From NCBI GenBank assembly GCA_964534125.1, contig CAZHOJ010000002.1:310001-374000 (forward strand): a stretch of 64,000 nucleotides of DNA. Direction: 5' to 3'. Within the stretch, counting starts at the first letter, position 1. Each line of letters opens with the position of its first letter. Both the position numbers and the translations under genes were made by a program. The notes beneath the pieces were generated by a model, which saw only the letters and a list, made by a program, of their open reading frames with translations, was not told the DNA's origin and made no database searches. Shown here piece after piece: positions 8,788 through 17,060 of the stretch. The DNA comes from 2-02-FULL-55-14 sp964534125 (GTDB lineage: Bacteria; Bacteroidota; Ignavibacteria; UBA10030).

Positions 8788-10023
8788 TCACGGGCGGCGT
8801 TCTCCGGCAGAACGATCTGCACGCAGAACCGTGTCGAGGTCTTTGTCGCCCCGACCGCTCAGGTTCACGACCACGTTTCCCGTCAATCCCTTTGCCCGCC
8901 CTTCACGCACGACATATGCAATCGCATGCGCCGTCTCAAGCGCAGGGACGATACCCTCAATGCGGGACAGAAGTCTATAGGCTTCCAGAGCTTCATCGTC
9001 CGTAACGGTCACGTATTCGACGTACCCCTTGTCCTTCAGATATGAATGTTCAGGCCCGACGCCCGGATAATCGAGGCCCGCGGAAACCGAGTGAGCCTCC
9101 ACGATCTGGCCATTCGCATCCTGGAGCACATACTGCATGGCCCCGTGAAGGACACCAGGCACTCCCCGTGCGAGTGGGGCGGCGTGACGCCCGTCGAGTC
9201 CCTCTCCTGCCGCTTCGACGCCGATGAAGCGGACGGTATCCCTGTCATCCAGAAGAGGATAGAAGATTCCCATGGCGTTCGATCCGCCGCCGACGCATGC
9301 AACGACGGCATCCGGCAACGTCCCGTATTCATCGAGGAATTGCCGCCTCGTCTCCCGGCCAATGACGCTCTGAAAGTCCCTGACCATCATCGGGTAGGGG
9401 TGCATCCCGACGACCGAGCCGATGATGTAGAAGGTCGAATCGACGTTCGTGACCCAGTCCCGGATCGCCTCGCTGGTTGCGTCCTTCAGGGTGCGGGTCC
9501 CGGAAGTCACCGGCACGACCTCTGCTCCCAGCAAACGCATACGGGAGACATTCACGGCCTGGCGTGCCATGTCCTCTTCGCCCATGTACACGACGCAGGA
9601 CATACCCATCAGCGCGCAGACGGTTGCGGTCGCAACCCCGTGCTGTCCCGCTCCGGTCTCAGCGATGATACGCCTCTTACCCATGCGACGCGCCAGGAGG
9701 GCCTGCCCGACCGTATTGTTCACCTTATGAGCGCCTGTATGGCAGAGGTCCTCTCGTTTGAGAAAGATCCGGGGCCCACCGACGTAGGCCGACAGTCGTT
9801 CGGCCGCATAGAGCGGAGTCGGCCGACCGACAAAATTGCGGAGCAGTGCGTCGATCTCTCGCTGGAACGACGGGTCCCTGCGGGCAGCCGCATATTCGCT
9901 CGCAAGCTCGTTGGCGGCCGGAATGAGCGTTTCCGGAATGTATGACCCGCCGTATGGCCCGAAATGCCCGCTGGCATCGGGAACAGAGCCGATATATGGC
10001 GCCGATGCTCTTTGCTTCTTCAT
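8788..10023 (-). CDS. trpB: Tryptophan synthase beta subunit
   Basis: Condenses indole with serine to give tryptophan, PLP-dependent, normally as an alpha2-beta2 complex. The 411 residues match TrpB1. FGPYGGSYIPETL is near the N-terminus, Lys100 in HTGAHKVNN forms the PLP Schiff base, ETGAGQHGVATA follows, and GGGSNAMG binds the cofactor phosphate. LDYPGVGPEHSYLKD is also typical. The start overlaps trpF in ATGA. The expected partner trpA does not follow; a glycosyltransferase does. The alpha subunit must therefore be encoded elsewhere, or TrpB works with free indole. Confidence 0.98.
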   Translation of the reverse strand: MKKQRASAPYIGSVPDASGHFGPYGGSYIPETLIPAANELASEYAAARRDPSFQREIDALLRNFVGRPTPLYAAERLSAYVGGPRIFLKREDLCHTGAHKVNNTVGQALLARRMGKRRIIAETGAGQHGVATATVCALMGMSCVVYMGEEDMARQAVNVSRMRLLGAEVVPVTSGTRTLKDATSEAIRDWVTNVDSTFYIIGSVVGMHPYPMMVRDFQSVIGRETRRQFLDEYGTLPDAVVACVGGGSNAMGIFYPLLDDRDTVRFIGVEAAGEGLDGRHAAPLARGVPGVLHGAMQYVLQDANGQIVEAHSVSAGLDYPGVGPEHSYLKDKGYVEYVTVTDDEALEAYRLLSRIEGIVPALETAHAIAYVVREGRAKGLTGNVVVNLSGRGDKDLDTVLRADRSAGERRP

Positions 10024-10664
10024 GAGTCAATAGAGAGGTGGGCATTCCTCGCCCGCGCAATGAAATCCCGGAGCTTATCATGGTCCTTCTTGCCCGGCCG
10101 TGCCTCCACTCCCGAGCTGACATCGACGCCGTAGGGGCGAACAAAACGGATTGCAGCATCGATGTTCTCCGGATTCAACCCTCCGGAGAGTATGATCCGG
10201 CCGAACTCGCGGGCTTGTCGCGCCACCGTCCAATCGAAGGTCTCTCCCGTACCGCCGAACATCCCTGTGCGGTGCGTGTCCAGAAGAAAGGCATCGACAA
10301 CATAGTTGCGCATGACCGCAACGTCGAAACCTTCCTTCACGCGAAACACCTTGATCACACTCAGGTCATAGCCGAAGAGGTCATCCGGTCCTTCGGACCC
10401 TATCAGCTGGACTGCACTGAGGGGAACCGTGCGGGCGACCTCCATGACCGAGCGCTTTTCCTCATGGACAAAGACCCCCACCTTGGACACATGGTCGGGA
10501 ATGCGGGAAGTGATCTCAGACGCTTCTTCCGGGGAAATGTACCGTTCACTCCCCTGATAGAAGTTGAACCCAAGGGCATTCGCGCCCGCCTTCACAGCCG
10601 CCCTGGCATCCTCAGCATTCGTGATGCCGCAGATCTTGATGAAGAGTTCCTGCTCGTTAGCCAC
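10020..10664 (-). CDS. trpF: Phosphoribosylanthranilate isomerase
   Basis: Isomerises phosphoribosylanthranilate to CdRP, the step before TrpC. The 214-residue beta/alpha barrel carries IKICGITNAEDA with the catalytic Cys, the ALGFNFYQGSERYI strand, LLDTHRTGMFGGTGETFDW with the catalytic Asp, and phosphate-binding ILSGGLNPENI and GVDVSSGVEARPGKKD. It overlaps trpC by 8 bases and trpB by 4, so the three are surely cotranscribed. The product is a separate polypeptide, not a TrpC-TrpF fusion as in E. coli. Confidence 0.97.
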   Translation of the reverse strand: MANEQELFIKICGITNAEDARAAVKAGANALGFNFYQGSERYISPEEASEITSRIPDHVSKVGVFVHEEKRSVMEVARTVPLSAVQLIGSEGPDDLFGYDLSVIKVFRVKEGFDVAVMRNYVVDAFLLDTHRTGMFGGTGETFDWTVARQAREFGRIILSGGLNPENIDAAIRFVRPYGVDVSSGVEARPGKKDHDKLRDFIARARNAHLSIDS

Positions 10665-11433
10665 GCCGCACCCGTTCCAGGAAGGCCCGCTTGTCGGTCG
10701 ATCGCACGAGACCCTCGCCGATCAGGACAGCATCGTAGCCTGCCCCGAAAAGCTCATCGGCGTCCTCCGGCACCAGGACGCCGCTTTCACTCACCGTCAC
10801 GATGCCCCGCGGGATATCATGTCTCAGGGCAAGGCTCGTCTGCAATGAGACCTCGAAGGTGTCAAGGTCTCTGTTGTTCACGCCGATGCATCGTGCCCCT
10901 GTATCCAGCGCCCGTCGCACCTCATCCGCCGTATGTACTTCGACGAGCGCGGTCATACCAAATCCTTCAGCATATTCACGCAATGAGACCAGCTGACGGT
11001 CTGATAGCATCCGAACGATGAGCAGCACGATATCGGCGCCAAGGCCACGACTCTCCAGGATCTGGAGTTCATCGATCACGAAATCCTTCCGGAGCACCGG
11101 AAGATCGACGGACCGGCGCACTTTCACGAAGTCATCCAACGAACCCTTAAAGAACGAGGCATCTGTCAGCACAGAGATGGCCGCTGCCCCTGCTTCTGCA
11201 TACTCTGAAGCCACTGCACCCGGGTCAAGCGCATTGTCGATATCACCTCGGGACGGGGATGCCCGCTTGACCTCTGCGACGACATGACGTCCCGTCGTTT
11301 GCAGCGCGCGGATCACGTCAACCGGCGATGGCGCCAGGAACGCAGCTTTTTCAAGATCTGATGTCCGTGCGGCATCACGGAGATTCCGCACCTCGTCTTC
11401 CTTTTTTGCCCGGATGGATTCGAGTATCGTCAC
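10657..11433 (-). CDS. trpC: Indole-3-glycerol phosphate synthase
   Basis: Closes the indole ring of CdRP to make indole-glycerol phosphate. The 258-residue TIM barrel shows VVAEVKRASPSRGDI (catalytic Lys and phosphate contacts), ISVLTDASFFKGSLDD, PVLRKDFVIDELQI (second catalytic Lys), ALVEVHTADEVRRA, IGVNNRDLDTFEV and VSESGV. Start and stop overlap the neighbours: ATGA with the CorC-like gene upstream and 8 bases with trpF. Length and motif order are standard. Confidence 0.97.
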   Translation of the reverse strand: MTILESIRAKKEDEVRNLRDAARTSDLEKAAFLAPSPVDVIRALQTTGRHVVAEVKRASPSRGDIDNALDPGAVASEYAEAGAAAISVLTDASFFKGSLDDFVKVRRSVDLPVLRKDFVIDELQILESRGLGADIVLLIVRMLSDRQLVSLREYAEGFGMTALVEVHTADEVRRALDTGARCIGVNNRDLDTFEVSLQTSLALRHDIPRGIVTVSESGVLVPEDADELFGAGYDAVLIGEGLVRSTDKRAFLERVRRG

Positions 11434-12281
11434 TCCTCATCCCCGCCGGCCGTTTCATGAGGAGGAAGGCGGTGCACACTGACCAGCCTCACCCGGCGTT
11501 GCGTCTTGCTGACGATGGTGATAAGCAGGTCCCCAAAGGTGATCTCGTCGTTGACCTCCGGCATCTTCCCCAACGATGTCTGAAGGAATCCTGCGATCGT
11601 CTCGTAGTCCGGGGCGTCGGGGATGTCCGCCTTGAACTGTTCATTGAAATCATGGATACGCATCGAGGCGTCCACGAACGTTTTCTCTCCTGCATAGCGA
11701 ATGGGCGACCGCTCGGCCTCGTCGTATTCATCGTGGATCTCCCCGACGATCTCCTCCACAATGTCCTCGAGTGTCACAAGCCCTTCCGTTCCGCCGAACT
11801 CATCGATCACGATCGCCATGTGCACATTCTGCGCCTGGAACTCCCTGAGGAGCTGGCTGATCTTCTTCGATTCCGGCACAAAAACAGGCGGCCTGAGGAT
11901 ATCCTCGAGAATGATGAGGTTCCGGTGCTCGAGCAGGCTGAGAAGGTCCTTCGTATAGATGACGCCGACGATCTTATCGAGGGAGCCGCGATAGACCGGG
12001 AGCCTTGAATATCCCTCTTCGAGCACGATCTGGATGAGCATGTCCCGCGGCATGGAAATGTCCACTGCGACGATGTCCGGACGCGGCACCATGATCTCTT
12101 TTACCGTGATGTCCGAGAACTCGAAGATGCTCTTGATGAGCTCCTGCTCCGTCTTGTCGATTGCCCCGCTCCGGGTGCCTGCATCGATCACGAGCCGGAC
12201 TTCTTCTTCAGATAACCGTGTCCGCGTGATCCCGATCTTCAGGAGCAGTTTCTTTGCGATATCGAGGACCTTGTTCATCAT
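11430..12281 (-). CDS. CorC/HlyC-like protein: CBS pair plus transporter-associated domain
   Basis: A 283-residue soluble protein built like E. coli CorC/YbeX. After an N-terminal helical region (ELIKSIFEFSDITVKEIMVPR) come two CBS motifs (about 70-190) and a C-terminal CorC_HlyC domain ending in TIVSKTQRRVRLVSVHR. There is no DUF21/CNNM membrane domain, so it is not itself a transporter; CBS pairs generally sense adenine nucleotides. Paired ATG codons at 12281 and 12278 overlap the trpD stop; an ATG at 12308 is less likely. Its place between trpD and trpC, with overlaps on both sides, is odd, because nothing links this family to tryptophan synthesis. Function is only inferred from the family. 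Confidence 0.88.
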   Translation of the reverse strand: MMNKVLDIAKKLLLKIGITRTRLSEEEVRLVIDAGTRSGAIDKTEQELIKSIFEFSDITVKEIMVPRPDIVAVDISMPRDMLIQIVLEEGYSRLPVYRGSLDKIVGVIYTKDLLSLLEHRNLIILEDILRPPVFVPESKKISQLLREFQAQNVHMAIVIDEFGGTEGLVTLEDIVEEIVGEIHDEYDEAERSPIRYAGEKTFVDASMRIHDFNEQFKADIPDAPDYETIAGFLQTSLGKMPEVNDEITFGDLLITIVSKTQRRVRLVSVHRLPPHETAGGDEE

Positions 12282-13303
12282 GTCATGCTCTGCGATGCTT
12301 CGATCCACCGTTGGAGGAGCGTGCGCGCACGTCCTGTGCCGATCACTTCGGCAGCCACTGTTGTACCCTCTTTCAGGTCTGCTGCCTTGCCGCCGGCGAC
12401 CAGCGCAGCGGCCGCATTCAGGACGACGATATCCCTGCGCGGACCGCCATTCCCATCCAGGATGGTGCGGATGATCCCCGCGTTCTCCGCAGCATCGCCG
12501 CCGCGGACCGCTGAGGCATCCGCCGCCGGCAGGCCGACGTCTGCCGGGCGGACCTCATACGACCTGACCTTCCCACCGATGGCCTCGCTCACATACGTTG
12601 GTCCGGACAGGGTGAACTCATCCAGACCGTCTGCGCCGTGAACGACGAACGCATGCTTCGTCCCCAGCCGGACAAGCACCTGCGCAAGCGTCCCGGTCAG
12701 CTCTTTCGCGAACACCCCGAGCACCTGCGCCGTTGCCGATGCCGGATTCGTCAATGGCCCGAGAATATTGAAGATGGTCCGTGTCGCGAGCTCTTTGCGT
12801 ACTCCGACCGCATGTTTCATCGCAGGATGGAGGTGCGGAGCGAAGAGGAAAGTGATGCCCACCTCATCAAGAATCCTTCCGACGATCTGTGAGTCGGCTT
12901 CGAGCCTGACGCCGAGCGCTTCCAGGACATCCGCACTGCCTGCCCGGCTGGAAACCGCACGGTTTCCGTGCTTCGCTACAGGGATGCCCGCCGCTGCCGC
13001 GACCAAAGCCGTCGCAGTGGAAATGTTGAACGATCCTGATTGGTCCCCACCCGTCCCGCATGTATCGAGCACAAAGGGATGCCGCGTAGGGATCCTCACG
13101 GAAAGCTTCCGCATTGCCTCAGCGCACCCTGCGATCTCCTCCGGCGTCTCACCCTTCATTCGGAGGGCGACAAGAAATGCTGCGAGATGAACGGGGCTCA
13201 CATCTCCTGCCATAATGCGGCGCATGGCTTCCCCTGCCGCCTCCTGCGAGAGGTTCTCCCCGTTGAGAAGCGCATGGATGATATGTCGGATAGGCGGGCT
13301 CAT
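12278..13303 (-). CDS. trpD: Anthranilate phosphoribosyltransferase
   Basis: Transfers phosphoribose from PRPP to anthranilate, the second committed step of tryptophan synthesis. The 341 residues hold the PRPP and magnesium motifs DTCGTGGDQSGSFNIST and KHGNRAVSSRAGSADVLEALG, then FLFAPHLHPAMKH and NILGPLTNPA. It is a stand-alone enzyme, not fused to a TrpG amidotransferase. trpE and trpG are not in the window. The start lies 9 bases after the M48 protease stop, and the stop overlaps the CorC-like gene. Confidence 0.97.
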   Translation of the reverse strand: MSPPIRHIIHALLNGENLSQEAAGEAMRRIMAGDVSPVHLAAFLVALRMKGETPEEIAGCAEAMRKLSVRIPTRHPFVLDTCGTGGDQSGSFNISTATALVAAAAGIPVAKHGNRAVSSRAGSADVLEALGVRLEADSQIVGRILDEVGITFLFAPHLHPAMKHAVGVRKELATRTIFNILGPLTNPASATAQVLGVFAKELTGTLAQVLVRLGTKHAFVVHGADGLDEFTLSGPTYVSEAIGGKVRSYEVRPADVGLPAADASAVRGGDAAENAGIIRTILDGNGGPRRDIVVLNAAAALVAGGKAADLKEGTTVAAEVIGTGRARTLLQRWIEASQSMT

Positions 13304-13312
13304 CCGGACGAC

Positions 13313-14134
13313 CTACGGCAGCGATGCCTTGAATCGCAGATAGCGCTGTGTGAAGAGATTCTCTTCCGAGGGCTGAGGATTTCCTGCCTCCTGCAGCATC
13401 GATTCGATATGGGCGAACCGATCCTGTGGAAGAGGGTGGGTGGATAGCAGGCGATCGAACGATCCGCCGCGCGAGCCGCCCGACTCCGCCTGGACCTTTT
13501 CGAAGAAGAATCGTATAGCTCCGGGGTAGTACGGCGTCGACCGTAGGTATGTGAAGGAGTACGTATCGGCCTCGGTTTCATCTCCCCTGCTGTTCCGGAG
13601 GAGCGCCAGGCCGGAGAACAGGTTCCCGGCGATCGCCGCGGCCTGACCAGGGCTCTCCCCGAGGACGACGGAGAGGAGCATCTGATATCCGAGCTGCGTC
13701 GTCATGCGACGGGTAGCATGCCTGCGTTCTGCATGTGCGATCTCATGGCCGATGACACCGGCAAGAGACGCCTCGTTGTCGAGGAACTTGATGAGGCCCG
13801 TATACACATAGATGTATCCCCCTGGAGTACAGAACGCATTGATCGTCTTGTCATCCTGGATGATCTCGAACTGATATGCGTAGATCTCACGTTTCCGGAT
13901 CTCCGGAGACGCCAGGATCCGTGCGCCGATCTCCTCCACATACTGCTTGACCTCCGGATGCTTCTGCAGGATCGGATACGAAGCAGGGTCCTTGCGGATC
14001 TCGCCGTCGACCTGCATACCGAGCTGAACGTCCTTCGAGTCGGGGAACACGTTGAAGCCGACCGAACCGCCGCATCGGAGGCCCGCCAGCGAGATGCTGC
14101 CGATGATCGACAGAACAAGAATACGTTGTCGCAT
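13313..14134 (-). CDS. M48 family metalloprotease, exported
   Basis: A 273-residue zinc peptidase of the Ste24/BepA-LoiP type, probably in the periplasm, where relatives do outer-membrane protein quality control. The zinc site is HEIAH (130-134) inside GVIGHEIAHAERRH, with a third ligand Glu near 186 in SRGDETEADTYSF. The N-terminus is hydrophobic (ILVLSIIGSISLAGL) and followed by Cys21. Arg just before that Cys makes a lipobox unconvincing, so a cleaved or uncleaved signal is possible. There are no TPR repeats after the protease domain, so it is shorter than BepA. It sits 9 bases from both truA and trpD. Confidence 0.9.
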   Translation of the reverse strand: MRQRILVLSIIGSISLAGLRCGGSVGFNVFPDSKDVQLGMQVDGEIRKDPASYPILQKHPEVKQYVEEIGARILASPEIRKREIYAYQFEIIQDDKTINAFCTPGGYIYVYTGLIKFLDNEASLAGVIGHEIAHAERRHATRRMTTQLGYQMLLSVVLGESPGQAAAIAGNLFSGLALLRNSRGDETEADTYSFTYLRSTPYYPGAIRFFFEKVQAESGGSRGGSFDRLLSTHPLPQDRFAHIESMLQEAGNPQPSEENLFTQRYLRFKASLP

Positions 14135-14143
14135 GAACGATCC

Positions 14144-14872
14144 CTAGTACGTTATCTCTACCAAACAGAGCCCGCGAGCCGGCGCGGCCATTCCGGCTTC
14201 CGACCTGTCCCCGGAACTCATGATACGACCGATGTCCGCCACCTGTCGATGGCCCCTGGCGACATCCACCATGGTCCCTACGAGAGCCCGGACCATGCCA
14301 TACAGGAATCGATTTGATCGGATCGTGTATGTCAGCCGTTCCTCTGAGATATCCCAGGCGGAGATAGAAACATTGCACATCCAATTCTCCGTTTCTGATC
14401 CCACCTTCGAAAATGCACGAAAATCATGGGATCCCAGGAACATCCCGGCACATTCTGAAAGGTACGAAGTGTTCAACTGCCATCCCACCGACCATGCCGT
14501 GCGTCGATGGAGTGCACTCAGTCCCCGAAGGATCGAGTACTGGTACACTCGCGAAACCGCACTGAACCTGGCATGGAATTCCTCCGCCACGGTCTCGGAG
14601 CTGCGAATGACCACATCGGGCGGGAGTACGCCGTTCAGGCTTCGTCTGAACTCTTCAGGGGGTATGCTCTTCTGAAGTGCCACAGACGCAACCTGTCCAC
14701 GTGCGTGCACGCCGGCGTCCGTCCTGCCTCCCCCTGCGATCCTCACCCGTTCCCCGGTGATCTGTCCGATCGCCTGTTCGATGGCATCCTGGACGGTCCG
14801 TCCATTCGTCTGAGATTGCCAGCCCGAAAAATCCGTTCCATCGTATTCGATCGTGAGCTTGTAGGTTGTCAC
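14144..14872 (-). CDS. truA: tRNA pseudouridine(38-40) synthase
   Basis: Makes pseudouridine at positions 38-40 in the tRNA anticodon arm. The 242 residues contain IEYDGTDFSGWQSQ at the start and the catalytic Asp52 in GGGRTDAGVHARGQV, then SRVYQYSIL, HDFRAFSKVG and the C-terminal FLYGMVRALVGTMVDV. Length is typical. A 40-base gap to the exported-protein gene upstream is the largest inside this train of genes. It shares the train with mtaB, another anticodon-loop modification gene. Confidence 0.97.
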   Translation of the reverse strand: MTTYKLTIEYDGTDFSGWQSQTNGRTVQDAIEQAIGQITGERVRIAGGGRTDAGVHARGQVASVALQKSIPPEEFRRSLNGVLPPDVVIRSSETVAEEFHARFSAVSRVYQYSILRGLSALHRRTAWSVGWQLNTSYLSECAGMFLGSHDFRAFSKVGSETENWMCNVSISAWDISEERLTYTIRSNRFLYGMVRALVGTMVDVARGHRQVADIGRIMSSGDRSEAGMAAPARGLCLVEITY

Positions 14873-14912
14873 TGGAAGTGGCCGCTCCGGACATCAGCGG
14901 CGCCGAGATGGA

Positions 14913-15641
14913 TCAGAAATGGTAGGCGAACCGGATGACAGTCCCTTCCACCCGGGGAAGTCCGTGTTCCGGGATGTGATCTAAGTGCAGCGAGAATTTC
15001 GCGCGTTCAGCCCTGTTGTGGGCGGCGGCAGCCTTCCCTGCTGAGAACGCTGAAATGATCCGGTTCACGACAGCAAGCGCAACGAGGAACTTCGATGCGT
15101 CCAGGACCCTGTCGCCCCGTATGCGCTGGTCCCGGAACGCCCGACGGTCTGCATCGCTGGTCCAGATCCATGAGAAGGATGGGTCGGTGTACAGCAGTGA
15201 GGATTGTCTGCTCCTCAGTTTCGATTCGTTGTAGTCCTGGACGCTCAGGAAGTTGCCGAGGTCCACCTCGAATTGAGCATCTTTGTCCTCAAAGCTGACA
15301 CCCGCCCTGTCCATGGCGAACGATTGTGCATCATTCTTGAGCCAGGTGCCGTGCAGCTGGAATGCTGCATACGAGACCCAGATGACTCCCTCAGCGGTGA
15401 GTGCATACTTTCCGGTGGTCCCGAAATTCCCGGCATAGTATTCACCCAGGCCGGGAAGAAGCATCGATGCCCCAATGGCAAGCATGACAGACTTATATTC
15501 ACGGTTCGGCGTGAACTGCAGCGACGGTGTGTCCCCCGGGAGCATAAGAGAACGGCCGGGAGTCAGATGCTGTGCCTGGACGGGGCTGAACATCAGCAGG
15601 ATCACGATAAGCAGGAGAATGGTACTATGACACCACGGCAT
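14913..15641 (-). CDS. Exported or membrane protein of unknown function
   Basis: A 242-residue protein I do not recognise with confidence. It has a clear signal peptide (ILLLIVILLMFSPVQA) followed by QHLTPGRSLMLPGD. A hydrophobic segment then contains SMLLPGLGEYYAGNFG, reminiscent of the 'PGLGQxY' motif of DUF5683-type Bacteroidota proteins, and IWVSYAAFQLHG. A second hydrophobic patch lies around FLVALAVVNRIISAF. The C-terminus FAYHF ends in Phe, a common feature of outer-membrane barrels, but the protein is short for one. The start overlaps the end of mtaB by 17 bases. Confidence 0.75.
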   Translation of the reverse strand: MPWCHSTILLLIVILLMFSPVQAQHLTPGRSLMLPGDTPSLQFTPNREYKSVMLAIGASMLLPGLGEYYAGNFGTTGKYALTAEGVIWVSYAAFQLHGTWLKNDAQSFAMDRAGVSFEDKDAQFEVDLGNFLSVQDYNESKLRSRQSSLLYTDPSFSWIWTSDADRRAFRDQRIRGDRVLDASKFLVALAVVNRIISAFSAGKAAAAHNRAERAKFSLHLDHIPEHGLPRVEGTVIRFAYHF

Positions 15642-16974
15642 GGTGAACCTCTTTGGAATGCGTTGTCGTGTTCAAAGGAATACCGTCACACCCTTCCGCA
15701 GTCGCCCGGGTGACGGATACTCTGAGCAGGTCATTCGGACCAGCAGTTCCATCTGTCAGGCGCACGCGGAGATATTCCTCTGAGAGTCCCGTGAGGAATC
15801 CTTCCTCATCGCGTCCCTCCACAAGGACCGTCACGACGGACCCAATGAACTGTTCATTGAACGACCGCTTCTTCCGCTCTCCGAGGGCACGCAACCTTTC
15901 GCTTCGCTCGGCCCTGAGCCGGGGATCGACATGGCCGGGCTGCTGTGCTGCATCGGTCCAGGGACGGGCAGAATAGGCGAACACATGAAGATAACTGAAC
16001 GGAAGCTCTTTTACGAAGGCCAGCGTTTCCTCGAAATCGGCCCCGGATTCACCAGGAGCGCCGACGATGACGTCCGCCCCGATCCCTGCCAGCGGACGCG
16101 CTGCATGAATACGCCGGACCCTGTCGGCATACCAGTCGCGGCTATATCGCCTTCGCATGCTCCTGAGCACCGCCGGGGAACCAGATTGAAGTGGCATATG
16201 CCAATGATCGCACAGCTTCGGGTGGCTGATCCAGAAGTCGAGCAGGTCATCGGACAGGAGGTTCGGTTCGACCGAGCTGATGCGGATCCGTTCGAATCCG
16301 TCGATCTGAACGAGGTCGCTCAGAAGGGACAACAGGGACGATCCTTCCCTGCGTCCGTAATCTCCCGTATTGACACCTGTGAGGACGACCTCTTTATATC
16401 CATGTCCGGCCAGCGTGCGGGCCTCCTCAAGGACGACCTCGCGTGGGACACTTCTGCTCTCACCCCGCGCAAGGGGGATCGTGCAGAACGAACAGGTGTA
16501 GTCGCATCCGTCCTGGACCTTGAGGAATGCTCTCGTGCGGTCAGCACCCAGAGAGGTGGCAGAACGCGCCTCGGTCATCCGGGAAGCATCGCGTCGGAGC
16601 ACCGTCGGGTGCGTTGCCGGCCTTCCCGCCCGGACATGCCGAACCAGGTCGAACTTCTCCTCCGTCCCTGCAACGAGGTCAACTCCCTGCAGTGATGCGA
16701 TCTCTTCAGGACGGAGCTGCGCATAACAGCCGACGACCGCAACGAACGCGCCGGGTGACACCCTGCGTGCCCGACGGACCAGCTGGCGGCATTCTCTGTC
16801 CGCGCGTTCCGTCACGCTGCAGGTGTTCAGCACCACAACGTCCGCGGGGTCTCCGAAGGGGACGACGGTGTATCCTTCCCGGACGAACTGGCGCCCGATC
16901 GTCGCCGTCTCGGCCTGGTTCAGCTTGCAGCCGAGCGTATGGAGCGCGATCCTCGGTGTCCGCGACAGGCTCAT
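15625..16974 (-). CDS. mtaB: tRNA t6A37 methylthiotransferase (MtaB type)
   Basis: A radical-SAM enzyme that adds a methylthio group to t6A37 in ANN-reading tRNAs. The 449 residues have the three N-terminal cluster cysteines (C16 in HTLGCKLNQAE, C52 in LNTCSVTERAD, C83 in VVGCYAQ), the radical-SAM CDYTCSFC (C157, C161, C164), and a C-terminal TRAM domain (about 375-435). The HTLGCKLNQ start and NTCSVT are typical of MtaB rather than MiaB or RimO. It follows the rpsA terminator and heads the long gene train that ends at glgB. No TTG-N20-TAnnTT promoter was visible in the 86-base gap. Confidence 0.95.
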   Translation of the reverse strand: MSLSRTPRIALHTLGCKLNQAETATIGRQFVREGYTVVPFGDPADVVVLNTCSVTERADRECRQLVRRARRVSPGAFVAVVGCYAQLRPEEIASLQGVDLVAGTEEKFDLVRHVRAGRPATHPTVLRRDASRMTEARSATSLGADRTRAFLKVQDGCDYTCSFCTIPLARGESRSVPREVVLEEARTLAGHGYKEVVLTGVNTGDYGRREGSSLLSLLSDLVQIDGFERIRISSVEPNLLSDDLLDFWISHPKLCDHWHMPLQSGSPAVLRSMRRRYSRDWYADRVRRIHAARPLAGIGADVIVGAPGESGADFEETLAFVKELPFSYLHVFAYSARPWTDAAQQPGHVDPRLRAERSERLRALGERKKRSFNEQFIGSVVTVLVEGRDEEGFLTGLSEEYLRVRLTDGTAGPNDLLRVSVTRATAEGCDGIPLNTTTHSKEVHHAVVS

Positions 16975-17007
16975 GCTATGTCCATAGAGGTTTCATGCTA
17001 TCAACAG

Positions 17008-17042
17008 AAAAGAGTTGTCCGACGGTGTCGAACAACTCTTTT
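17008..17042 (-). terminator. Rho-independent terminator after rpsA
   Basis: A perfect 11-bp inverted repeat (AAAAGAGTTGT ... ACAACTCTTTT) with an inner CGAC/GTCG extension and a U-run, 18 bases beyond the rpsA stop on the minus strand. The A-rich 5' arm would also let it act in the other direction. It separates cmk-ispH-rpsA from the mtaB train. Confidence 0.85.
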
Positions 17043-17060
17043 CGCAATGAGACACCCTGC

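Noticed and set aside
13313..14134. M48 protease annotated as a lipoprotein
   Set aside because: Cys21 is preceded by Leu-Arg, which does not fit a lipobox, so only an export signal is claimed.
16975..17060. Promoter for mtaB
   Set aside because: None of the TTG triplets in the gap has a TAnnTT element at the spacing seen at the other sites; the gap is mostly the rpsA terminator.
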